Assembly (NCBI RefSeq): GCF_024505045.1
Contig: NZ_JANIBM010000004.1
Location: forward strand, 124,001 to 188,000
Length of the DNA stretch: 64,000 nt
Direction: 5' to 3'
Origin: Methylomonas aurea
Lineage (GTDB): Bacteria; Pseudomonadota; Gammaproteobacteria; Methylococcales; Methylomonadaceae
Positions 26,871-34,368 of this stretch are shown piece after piece (position 1 is the stretch's first letter; each line of letters begins with the position of its first letter). A model generated the notes under the pieces. That model made no database searches, was not told where the DNA came from, and saw nothing but the letters and a program-made list of their open reading frames with translations. The position numbers and the translations under genes were made by a program.

Positions 26871-27641
26871 TTAGGGGGTTAACAGGGTTTGTTCGAGCAT
26901 GACGATGCCTTGCATGAAGGCGATGCCGAGCGCGAACGAAGCGCTTTGACCGCCGAGATGGCGCAGAGTGGAGCGCTCGTGCAGCACCGGAATCAAGTCG
27001 GAGGCGGCGATATAGATAAAGCCGCCGGCGGCAATCGGCAGCAGCACCAGCAACGACGATTCGGCCAACTGGCTGAGCAGCAGGGTAAACAGCGCGCCGG
27101 GCACGACGCTCAGCGAGCAATAAAAATTGTTCAGCACCGCTTGCCTGGGCGAGTAACCGCCGCGCAGCAAGGCGCCGACGTCGCCCAGTTCCTGCGGCAC
27201 TTCGTGGGCGACGATGGCTAGCGTGGTGGTCCATCCCAATATCGGGTCGGCCAGAAAGCTGCCGGCGATCAAAATGCCGTCCACAAAGTTATGGATGGCG
27301 TCGCCGATCAGGTTCATTTTCGCCAGCGGCAAAATCTCGGCGCCGGGCCGGGTATCGACGTTGTGGTCGTGGCGCCAGCGCACCAGTTTTTCCAGCACGA
27401 AAAAGCCGAACACGCCGACCAGCACGGTCAAACATACGTCGCTGACCGAGCCTCGGCGTTCCACCGCGTCCGGTATCAGGTGAATGAAGGCATCGCCGAG
27501 CAGCACGCCGACGGCCAGGGCGACCAAAAACGGCACGACCCTTTTCAGCGTTGCCGCTGGCATCCATAAGGCGAAAGCGCTGGACAGCGAACACAGGCTG
27601 ACTGCGAGACTGGCGGCGATGGTGGCGAGATAAATAGTCAT
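26871..27641 (-). CDS. ZIP-family metal transporter
   Basis: A 256-aa inner-membrane protein with about eight hydrophobic segments. The ZIP metal-transport helices are visible: LIGDAIHNFVDGILIAGSF and AIVAHEVPQELGDVG, carrying the H-N-x-x-D and H-E-x-x-x-E metal ligands. It would import zinc to the cytoplasm. ATG 27641 is chosen from the hydrophobic start MTIYLATIAASLAV; the open frame upstream overlaps the preceding small gene. It lies 7 bases after that gene and 9 before DUF1826. Confidence 0.9.
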   Translation of the reverse strand: MTIYLATIAASLAVSLCSLSSAFALWMPAATLKRVVPFLVALAVGVLLGDAFIHLIPDAVERRGSVSDVCLTVLVGVFGFFVLEKLVRWRHDHNVDTRPGAEILPLAKMNLIGDAIHNFVDGILIAGSFLADPILGWTTTLAIVAHEVPQELGDVGALLRGGYSPRQAVLNNFYCSLSVVPGALFTLLLSQLAESSLLVLLPIAAGGFIYIAASDLIPVLHERSTLRHLGGQSASFALGIAFMQGIVMLEQTLLTP

Positions 27642-27648
27642 GGCGGCG

Positions 27649-27882
27649 TTAATCCTGGCGCGGCAAGGATCGGTATTCGCGATGCGTGCCGTAGACGAAA
27701 CGGGCGAAATGGTCAGGCAGGATATGCGAAACGACGTGGGCCAATAGCATGCCGAGCACGAGCAGAAATGCCCCGGACAGTGCGCGTTTAGGCGGACGTT
27801 CACCTTGTATGATCATGACAATGCCCAGAATGGCCAAGATTTGAAGACCTATCAGATGTAGGTAAGTATCGGTGTCGGCCAT
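27649..27882 (-). CDS. Small membrane protein before the ZIP gene
   Basis: A 77-aa protein with two hydrophobic helices (LIGLQILAILGIVMIIQG and ALSGAFLLVLGMLLAHVVSH) and a C-terminal tail with histidines (SHILPDHFARFVYGTHR). No family recognised. The tight spacing to the ZIP gene suggests a transporter accessory protein. A GTCGGC/ATG start at 27882 without a strong ribosome site makes the exact start uncertain. Confidence 0.6.
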   Translation of the reverse strand: MADTDTYLHLIGLQILAILGIVMIIQGERPPKRALSGAFLLVLGMLLAHVVSHILPDHFARFVYGTHREYRSLPRQD

Positions 27883-27921
27883 GCTCTAATCCATCGCGTG
27901 GCGTGCAAATCACTAGGGAAT

Positions 27922-27946
27922 GCCGCCGTCGCAATGCGACGGCGGC
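27922..27946 (-). other. 12-bp GC hairpin
   Basis: GCCGCCGTCGCA, one base, TGCGACGGCGGC: a perfect inverted repeat between the PEP-CTERM gene and the small membrane protein. It has no T-run on either side. Possibly an mRNA 3'-end stabiliser or weak terminator after the PEP-CTERM gene. Confidence 0.6.
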
Positions 27947-28040
27947 AAATCGGTGGCAGCCGAACCGGGGAATAGGCCATCGCTGCTGGCCGACGCCGCA
28001 ATTTTGCCTTGCGGGATGCTAAGACGGCATTGCATCGGGA

Positions 28041-28868
28041 CTATGCCGACAGCGGCGTAGCTTTGCGTTTCAATCCCAGCAATCCGAGCAGGCCGGAACC
28101 GAACAACCAGGCTGCCGCCGGCACCGGCACTGCTACCGGGGCGAAGTCGAAATAGAAACGGCCGGAATTGATGTTGGCGTCATTCAGGCCGACCAGACGA
28201 AATTCGGCCGTGTAAGTGCCCGCCGGAACGTTGGCGGCAGTCCAGAAGATCGGCGCGAAGCCATCGTCGAGAAAGCTATCCAGGCTGATAGTGTCGCCGT
28301 TGGCAAACAGGTTGGCGGTTTGATGGTCGCCGACGAACAAACCGGTGGTGGCGGAAATCAATTGCAGGCCGATAGCGGTATTGCCTAACAAGGTCGACCA
28401 GCGGTTGTTGCTGCTATTGAACAGAATCTGCTCTTCGCTGCCGGTTTCGTGTCCGGCCAAGCTGTCTACCTTGGCGAAGGTCAGGTTGCCGTAATCTTCC
28501 GACGAATTGTTTTGGGAAGTGAGTTTGCCGCTATACAGGCTGCCGCTGCCCCAATTGAGCGCCAAAGGCGCATCCAGCGAGGAAATTTCCGGAATGCGGT
28601 TGTTGCCGTTGGTATCGTTGGCGGTGGGCGCAGCCGCAGGGCCGCTGTAGCTATAGGCCCCTATGCCGTGGTAATGGTTGCCGTGGTTGAGAAGTAAGGT
28701 CAGATTTCCGGCATTGGGGTTTGCTAAGCCGTTGTAAGTGCCGGAAGTAAAGGTGTTGGTACCGTCGATGCCGATGTAATAGCCGGCCAAACCGCCCTCG
28801 TGAGCGTGGGCTGATGCGCTCATCCCCATGACAATCAGGGTGACCGATAATAGTTGGTTTTTTTTCAT
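28041..28868 (-). CDS. PEP-CTERM protein, probably All3515-type
   Basis: A 275-aa exported protein: signal peptide (MKKNQLLSVTLIVMGMSASA), then a mature start rich in histidine (HAHEGG ... LNHGNHYHGIGAY) and a C-terminal PEP-CTERM signal (VPVPAAAWLFGSGLLGLLG, then LKRK). The histidine-rich N-terminus and the zinc cluster around it suggest a surface zinc-binding role. A strong GGAGGG precedes the ATG. It follows the COG0523 GTPase gene by 85 bases, so it is probably in the operon driven from the Zur-type box at 30178. Confidence 0.78.
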   Translation of the reverse strand: MKKNQLLSVTLIVMGMSASAHAHEGGLAGYYIGIDGTNTFTSGTYNGLANPNAGNLTLLLNHGNHYHGIGAYSYSGPAAAPTANDTNGNNRIPEISSLDAPLALNWGSGSLYSGKLTSQNNSSEDYGNLTFAKVDSLAGHETGSEEQILFNSSNNRWSTLLGNTAIGLQLISATTGLFVGDHQTANLFANGDTISLDSFLDDGFAPIFWTAANVPAGTYTAEFRLVGLNDANINSGRFYFDFAPVAVPVPAAAWLFGSGLLGLLGLKRKATPLSA

Positions 28869-28953
28869 AGTATTGCCCTCCTAGGCAAAGGTTGGAAAAG
28901 TACGCCGGCGAAACGCCGTGCATCGACGGCGGGGCGAGCCGTTCGGTTACGCG

Positions 28954-30168
28954 TCATTCTGCGAACCAAAGCGGAAACGGGTCTGCATACTGGCGCCAAG
29001 CGTTCGGTCCTGCCGCCAATTCCGCGTCGTTTAGCAGGCAGGCGTCGAGTTCCCGACAGACTTGTTCGGCATCGAGGTTTTGGCCGATGAACACCAGTTC
29101 CTGGCGGCAATCGCCGTAGGGTTCTTGCCAATGTTCGCGAATGTCTTCTAGGTACTCTTCCGGCCATTGATCCTCCGGCACCGACGCCCACCAGCGTCCG
29201 GCCAGACCGTGGCGCATGATGCCGCCGGCCTGCGACCAACTGCCGGCGTGGTCGGGGCGAGAAGCCAGCCAGAAAAAGCCTTTGGAACGCAGCAACGTGC
29301 CGTTTTCCCACTCGTCTTCGTGCAAATGCCGATAGAACCGATCCGGGTGGAAGGGGCGGCGGGCAGAGTACACAAAACTGCTGATGCCGTATTCTTCTGT
29401 CTCCGGCGTGTGCTCTCCGCGCAATTCCTTCAGCCAGCCGGGTGCCTGTTCGGCTTTTTCGAAATCGAATAACCCGGTATCCAACACTTTGCCGAGATCG
29501 ACTTGGCCCATGACTATCGGCACGATTTCGGCGTCGGCGTTCAGGCTGCGCAAAATGGCTTTGAGGTTGGCGATTTCGTCGCTGGCGATCAGATCGATTT
29601 TGGAAATCAGAATCACGTTGGCGAATTCGATTTGATCGACCAGCAGGTCGGCAACATTGCGTTCGTCGTCTTCGCCCAAAGCCTCGCCGGCTTCCTTCAG
29701 ACTCAGCGCTTCCTGGTAATTGCGCATGAAGTTGACCGCGTCTACCACGGTTACCATGGTATCCAGTCGGGCGATGTCGGCCAGGCTGGCGCCGGTTTCG
29801 TCGCGAAAGGTGAAGGTTTCGGCGATCGGCAGCGGCTCGGCGATGCCGGTGGATTCGATCACCAGATAATCGAAGTGGCCGTCCCTGGCCAGGTTGCCGA
29901 CCTCGATCAGCAAGTCCTCTCGTAGGGTGCAGCAAATGCACCCGTTACTCATTTCGACCAGTTTTTCCTGGCCGCGATTCAGCTGTACCTCGTTCTTGAC
30001 CAGCGCGGCGTCGATGTTGACTTCGCTCATGTCGTTGACGATCACCGCCACCCGCCGGTTTTCGCGGTTATTGAGAATATGATTCAGCAGCGTGGTTTTG
30101 CCGGCACCGAGAAAGCCGGATAACACGGTAACAGGTAGTTTGGGTGAGGAGGATGAAATCGGTGTCAT
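28954..30168 (-). CDS. COG0523 GTPase, ZigA-like zinc chaperone
   Basis: A 404-aa G3E GTPase, longer than the one at 22464. It has Walker [14 protein letters not shown], the CXCC motif [34 protein letters not shown], and a long C-terminal CobW_C domain with [19 protein letters not shown], the hallmark of the ZigA/YciC-like branch. Such proteins move zinc to essential enzymes under scarcity. A perfect palindromic Zur-type box ends 9 bases before the start codon, so this gene should be tightly repressed by zinc. Confidence 0.9.
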   Translation of the reverse strand: MTPISSSSPKLPVTVLSGFLGAGKTTLLNHILNNRENRRVAVIVNDMSEVNIDAALVKNEVQLNRGQEKLVEMSNGCICCTLREDLLIEVGNLARDGHFDYLVIESTGIAEPLPIAETFTFRDETGASLADIARLDTMVTVVDAVNFMRNYQEALSLKEAGEALGEDDERNVADLLVDQIEFANVILISKIDLIASDEIANLKAILRSLNADAEIVPIVMGQVDLGKVLDTGLFDFEKAEQAPGWLKELRGEHTPETEEYGISSFVYSARRPFHPDRFYRHLHEDEWENGTLLRSKGFFWLASRPDHAGSWSQAGGIMRHGLAGRWWASVPEDQWPEEYLEDIREHWQEPYGDCRQELVFIGQNLDAEQVCRELDACLLNDAELAAGPNAWRQYADPFPLWFAE

Positions 30169-30177
30169 GGATGTGTA

Positions 30178-30192
30178 TGTTATATTATAACA
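30178..30192. promoter_or_regulatory. Zur-type box, perfect palindrome
   Basis: TGTTATATTATAACA: two perfect 7-base halves around one base, matching the known gammaproteobacterial Zur pattern GTTATANTATAAC. It lies 9 bases upstream of ATG 30168, over the expected ribosome site and promoter region. Confidence 0.8.
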
Positions 30193-30203
30193 ATCAAGAT
30201 TTC

Positions 30204-30230
30204 AAAAAAAGGCGCATCGAAGGACGCGCC
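30204..30230 (-). terminator. Intrinsic terminator after the TonB receptor
   Basis: On the minus strand GGCGCGTC, a short loop and GATGCGCC are followed by TTTTTTT. It ends the receptor transcript and isolates it from the Zur-controlled promoter of the next gene. Confidence 0.75.
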
Positions 30231-30250
30231 CTTGTGTCTGTATAGTCGGA

Positions 30251-32323
30251 TCAATAACTCAATCTAAACCCTACTTCCGCCCCGCGCCCGGCTTCCGGCG
30301 CGAAGTTGCGCAAGTAAGAGGTGGCGTTGCGGATGTTTTGGTCCAGCAAGTTGTTACCTTTGGCGAACACCATCAGCTTGGCATCGCTGGCGGCTTTGAT
30401 CTGGTAATTGACGCCGACGTTCAGCAGGTAGTAGCCGGCGGTCGAGGTCTCGAACTCGCCGACGCGGGTTTGGTCGTCGGCCCGAGTCAGCCGCAGGTAA
30501 CTGGACAGTTTGTCCTGGTTGTAATCCAGTTGCAGGCCGTAACGCAGCGGCGGCATGCGCGGTACGTCGCCGCCGTTGACAAATTCGCCGCGGGTGTAGT
30601 CGCTGAACAAGCTCAGTTCCAGCAGACCGAGGTGGTTTTCCATCATAGGAAAAATCAGCTTCGCTTCGTAGCCTTTGAAAATGGCGTCCTGCTGGCTGCT
30701 TTGCAGGACCGGTACGCAGTGCTCGGTGCCGCAGTGGTCGCTGTCGCCTTCTTCGTCGAGAAATTCGCCGGTGCGGCGCTGGTAGATGTAATCGCTGGCC
30801 CAGTTATGAAATAAATCCAGTTCGGCGCGCATCCAGTCGGTTCTGAAGCGGTAGCCCAAGTCCAGGTTGTACGAAGTTTCCTCTTTCAAGGCGGTGCTGC
30901 CGCGCTCCCAGCTCCGGGTGGCGTGGTGAAAGCCGTCGGAAAGCAATTCCTGCACTTGCGGCGCTCGCGAGGAACGGGTCACCGCAATATTGAGACTGTT
31001 ACGTTGGTCCAGTTTCCATACCGCCGACGCCGAAGCGCTAACCGGCGTATAGCTGAAGCTATCCATACCGTCCGGGCGAATGTCGGTTTGTTCGACGCGT
31101 GTGCCCAACTGGTAAGTGACCGGGCCGGTGTCGAAGGATTCCACGGCAAATACGCCGTAACTCTGGATATTCGAGCGGGGGACGATGGCTTCGACTTCCG
31201 GTTCGCCGCCGGCGTGTCCGTGGCCGTGCATGTGCAGGCCGAGAAAGTCGCTGGACTGGGCTTGAAAGCCGACCACGCCGCGCAACGGGCCGATGTCTTC
31301 GTGCGCCAGTTCCAGCCGGCCTTCGTAGCTTTGGTTGCTGAAATGGGCGCCGACCTCGCCATTGGCGATTTCATAATGTTCGTAGTCGGTGTAACCCAAA
31401 CGGGTGCGCAAGGATTTGGCGAACGCGAACGGCTTGATCACTTCGCTTTTGAAGTCGTACTTATTCTGCCGCATCGCAATCCGCACGCTTTCCTCGCCGG
31501 TACCGTCCGGAGCGATGCCGTAGTTGTTGTTCAGATTATTGATCGATACCCCGGCGAAGCCGAAGTCGTCGATCCAGGACAGGCCGGCCGAGCCGCTGAT
31601 GGCTTCGGCACCGGTGTTGTTTAAATAACCGCGCGGGTTGTCGACGATTTCCTCGGCCAGCTCCGCATCGTTGAGAGCGATTTTTGCGGTATCGATGGCT
31701 TGGCCGCCGATGTCCATGTTGTTGCGGTGGCGATAAAAGCCGTCAAGGTGGTAGGCGATATGGTCCTTGCTACCTTCGACCTTCATCGTCGTGCTGGTTT
31801 CGTCGCTGGTCGAGTCGAAACGTTGTTCCAGCGCCGCGTTCAGGGCTTTGTCGAAGGCTATACCCGGAATCCGGTTGTCGATGACGTTGACGACGCCGCC
31901 GATCGCGCCGCTACCGTATAGCAAGGTCGCCGGGCCGCGCAAGACTTCGATGCGTTCCGCTAACAGCGGTTCGACGCTGGTAGGGTGGTCGGGGCTGATC
32001 GCGGATACGTCGTTGGCGCCGATGCCGTTGTTCAACACTCGCACCCTGGGGCCGGCCTGACCGCGAATCACCGGCGTACCGACGCCGGGGCCGAAGGATT
32101 GGCTGGAAATACCCAACTCGTTTTTCAAAGTGTCGCCGATGCTGTGTCCGGTTTTCAGGCGCAATTCGTCGTCGCTCAACACGGTAACCGGAGAACTCGC
32201 ATCGGCTTTGCTGACCGGCAGTGGCGCCGTGACAATGATTTCATCCAGCCTGTTGTCCTTTTGGGGTTCCGCATGCAGCAGGCTGGCGGGTAACATCAAT
32301 ACAAAGGGCGACAATTTATTCAT
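30251..32323 (-). CDS. znuD: TonB-dependent zinc receptor, ZnuD-like
   Basis: A 690-aa outer-membrane receptor. The signal peptide is MNKLSPFVLMLPASLLHAEP, so I start at ATG 32323 although the frame is open to 32395. The plug carries FGPGVGTPVIRGQAGPRVRV and the barrel ends in VGFRLSY. An extracellular loop has the histidine-rich HMHGHGHAGG, as in ZnuD-type zinc receptors. Paralogous to the receptor at 19301-21526. Two Zur-type boxes face each other 33 bases upstream, and a terminator follows it, so it is an independent zinc-controlled unit. Confidence 0.88.
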   Translation of the reverse strand: MNKLSPFVLMLPASLLHAEPQKDNRLDEIIVTAPLPVSKADASSPVTVLSDDELRLKTGHSIGDTLKNELGISSQSFGPGVGTPVIRGQAGPRVRVLNNGIGANDVSAISPDHPTSVEPLLAERIEVLRGPATLLYGSGAIGGVVNVIDNRIPGIAFDKALNAALEQRFDSTSDETSTTMKVEGSKDHIAYHLDGFYRHRNNMDIGGQAIDTAKIALNDAELAEEIVDNPRGYLNNTGAEAISGSAGLSWIDDFGFAGVSINNLNNNYGIAPDGTGEESVRIAMRQNKYDFKSEVIKPFAFAKSLRTRLGYTDYEHYEIANGEVGAHFSNQSYEGRLELAHEDIGPLRGVVGFQAQSSDFLGLHMHGHGHAGGEPEVEAIVPRSNIQSYGVFAVESFDTGPVTYQLGTRVEQTDIRPDGMDSFSYTPVSASASAVWKLDQRNSLNIAVTRSSRAPQVQELLSDGFHHATRSWERGSTALKEETSYNLDLGYRFRTDWMRAELDLFHNWASDYIYQRRTGEFLDEEGDSDHCGTEHCVPVLQSSQQDAIFKGYEAKLIFPMMENHLGLLELSLFSDYTRGEFVNGGDVPRMPPLRYGLQLDYNQDKLSSYLRLTRADDQTRVGEFETSTAGYYLLNVGVNYQIKAASDAKLMVFAKGNNLLDQNIRNATSYLRNFAPEAGRGAEVGFRLSY

Positions 32324-32356
32324 AGCGAGAGTTGGACCAGGAAAGCGGGCCGAAAA

Positions 32357-32394
32357 TGTTATATTGTTGCCATCAATTTTGCAACAATATAACA
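32357..32394. promoter_or_regulatory. Pair of inverted Zur-type boxes
   Basis: TGTTATATTGTTGCC (32357-32371) and TGCAACAATATAACA (32380-32394) form an inverted pair with 14 exactly complementary bases on each side. Each has one perfect half-site (TATAACA or its complement) and one degenerate half. Two repressor dimers could bind cooperatively in front of the receptor gene. Confidence 0.72.
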
Positions 32395-32584
32395 AAGCTG
32401 ATTGCTGCCAATGCTCCGCTTGCGGATTTTTCGGCCCGCAAAGACGACTATCGTATCGGGATTCGGTCGGCGGAGTTGGGTGGCGGCAGCAGTCAGCTGA
32501 ATTTGGACGGCGGGGAGCCCCGGAGTATCCAGCGATTTAGTGAAATGAGGTTGATGCTGCCTGCGCAGTCGGTTTATTCAATGG

Positions 32585-33835
32585 TTATTCCGTTATCGGC
32601 GCTGCGGAGCATGGCGATTTGGCGGCGTCGCCCGCCGTACTGGCTCCTCTAGTCAAACACTCAGCCGTTTGGGTGGCGATTTCCAGCTCTTCGTTGGTGG
32701 CGATTACCGTCACAGCAACCTCGGCTCCGGGCGGACTGATGGTTGCGGCGGGTTTGGCCGGTGCCGCGTTTTGCGCCGGGTCGACGGCGATGCCCAAGGC
32801 CGTTAGGCCGACGCAACAGGTCTGGCGCAGCCAGGCGTCGTTCTCGCCGATGCCGCCGGTGAATACCAGTGCATCGAGCCGGCCCAGCACCGCGTAATAA
32901 GCGCCGATGTATTTCTTGATCCGGTAGGCGTACATCGCCAGCGCCAGCCTGGCTGAATCGTCGCCTTGCTCGGCTTTGGCGTGGATCGCCCGCATGTCGT
33001 TCTCGCCGCAAACGCCGAGGCAACCGCTGGCTTTGTTGTAAAGCTTGTCTATCGCATCCAGCTCCATGCCCAGCGTGCGCGCCAGATAAAAGGCGATGGC
33101 CGGGTCGATGTCGCCGCAGCGGCTGCCCATCATCAAGCCTTCCAGCGGGGTCATCCCCATTGAGGTGTCTATGCTGACGCCGCCGGCAATTGCGGCGACA
33201 CTGGCGCCGTTGCCCAGATGCAAGGTAATTAGATTGGTTTCCGCCAATGGCTTGCCCAGGTGCTTTGCGGCCTGTTTGGCGACGTAGGCGTGCGAAGTGC
33301 CGTGAAACCCGTAGCGGCGTACGCCGTGTTCGGTGTACAAGCGGCCGGGCAACGGGTAGCGGAAGGCGTAATCGGGCAAGGTTTGGTGGAAAGCGGTATC
33401 GAACACCGCAATTTGCGGCACCGTAGGCAGCAGTCGTAACGTTTCTTCGATGCCTAACAAATTGGCCGGATTGTGCAGCGGGGCCAACGGAATGGCGGCT
33501 TCGATGTGAGCGATGACTTGGCGCTCGATCAACGCCGGTTCGCGAAAGAATTCGCCGCCGTGCACGACACGGTGGCCGACGGCGGCCAGTTCGCTCAAAT
33601 CCGGTAGTACCGTTTCGGTTAACAGAGCGAATAGTGCTTGTAGCGCATCGCGGTGGTGATCGCAGCTCAATGGCTGTTGCAGTGGATCCGATGCGCCGAT
33701 GCGATAGCGGTGTCCGGCGTCGGCTTCGCCGATGCGCTCGATCAAGCCGGATAGCAAAACCGTGTGCCCGGCGGCCATGTCGAACAGGCTGTATTTCAGC
33801 GACGAACTGCCGGCGTTTAGAATCAGAATTTTCAT
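32585..33835 (-). CDS. ackA: Acetate kinase
   Basis: Interconverts acetyl phosphate plus ADP with acetate plus ATP. The 416-aa protein has MKILILNAGSSSLKYSLFD at the start, GHRVVHGG, the YGFHGTSH motif, the HLGNGASVAAI loop and the FTGGIGEND signature. About 25 extra, low-complexity residues end the protein (TRGASTAGDAAKSPCSAAP). It overlaps the DUF2380 gene by 4 bases, which itself overlaps pta, so all three are one operon for overflow of acetyl-CoA to acetate, known in oxygen-limited methanotrophs. Confidence 0.95.
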   Translation of the reverse strand: MKILILNAGSSSLKYSLFDMAAGHTVLLSGLIERIGEADAGHRYRIGASDPLQQPLSCDHHRDALQALFALLTETVLPDLSELAAVGHRVVHGGEFFREPALIERQVIAHIEAAIPLAPLHNPANLLGIEETLRLLPTVPQIAVFDTAFHQTLPDYAFRYPLPGRLYTEHGVRRYGFHGTSHAYVAKQAAKHLGKPLAETNLITLHLGNGASVAAIAGGVSIDTSMGMTPLEGLMMGSRCGDIDPAIAFYLARTLGMELDAIDKLYNKASGCLGVCGENDMRAIHAKAEQGDDSARLALAMYAYRIKKYIGAYYAVLGRLDALVFTGGIGENDAWLRQTCCVGLTALGIAVDPAQNAAPAKPAATISPPGAEVAVTVIATNEELEIATQTAECLTRGASTAGDAAKSPCSAAPITE

Positions 33836-34368
33836 TGAGAGCCGATTACGCGTTTTTGTGGCGGAGGCGGGGAGTAGCGTTGGTCCAGATCGCGATCGAT
33901 CTTTACGGTCAGGCTTTCCACGGCTTTGCCGGTCAGGCCGACATTCGGGCCCTTGGATTCGGTGATGTAATCGCCGACCAAACGACCGTCGCTCACGCGA
34001 ACCAGATGCGCCATTAGGTAGGCGAACAGAAAGCTGGGCTTATGCAAGCGACCGACCACAATATAATCGGCATCGAAGCGCTTGCCCAACCCCGCCGCGG
34101 CATCGGCATGGTCGAACAAGTAACCGACGCCGCTGTCTGCCGCTTGTCGGGCCTCTGTCGGAATCTCGGCGATCCGGTAACCGGCCGTTGCCAGTTCCTT
34201 GACCAGTAACGGCTTGATCGACGCGGTGCGGGCGATTTCGGCCGGGATGCCGGGCGCCAGCGTCAAGTCCTTCAATTCGAAATCGAGCACGGCGATGCGG
34301 GTTTCCGCCCAGGCCGGTGCCGCGGCCAACGCCAACAATACGGCAAAACAGCCGCGAATTACGGACAT
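33832..34368 (-). CDS. DUF2380 secreted protein between pta and ackA
   Basis: A 178-aa exported protein: signal peptide CFAVLLALAAAPAWA, then IAVLDFELKDLTLAPG, and the DUF2380 core GKRFDADYIVVGRLHKPSFL followed by LVGDYITESKG. The family is uncharacterised and usually periplasmic. It overlaps pta upstream and ackA downstream, so it is translated with them. A periplasmic protein inside an acetate operon is odd; its role there is unknown. Confidence 0.8.
   Translation of the reverse strand: MSVIRGCFAVLLALAAAPAWAETRIAVLDFELKDLTLAPGIPAEIARTASIKPLLVKELATAGYRIAEIPTEARQAADSGVGYLFDHADAAAGLGKRFDADYIVVGRLHKPSFLFAYLMAHLVRVSDGRLVGDYITESKGPNVGLTGKAVESLTVKIDRDLDQRYSPPPPQKRVIGSQ

Noticed and set aside
27922-27946. 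Intrinsic terminator
   Set aside because: The stem is perfect but no T-run follows on either strand, so it is listed only as a hairpin.
28865-29941. 358-codon arginine-rich frame on the minus strand
   Set aside because: It is an alternative frame of the COG0523 GTPase gene, of low complexity and without motifs.
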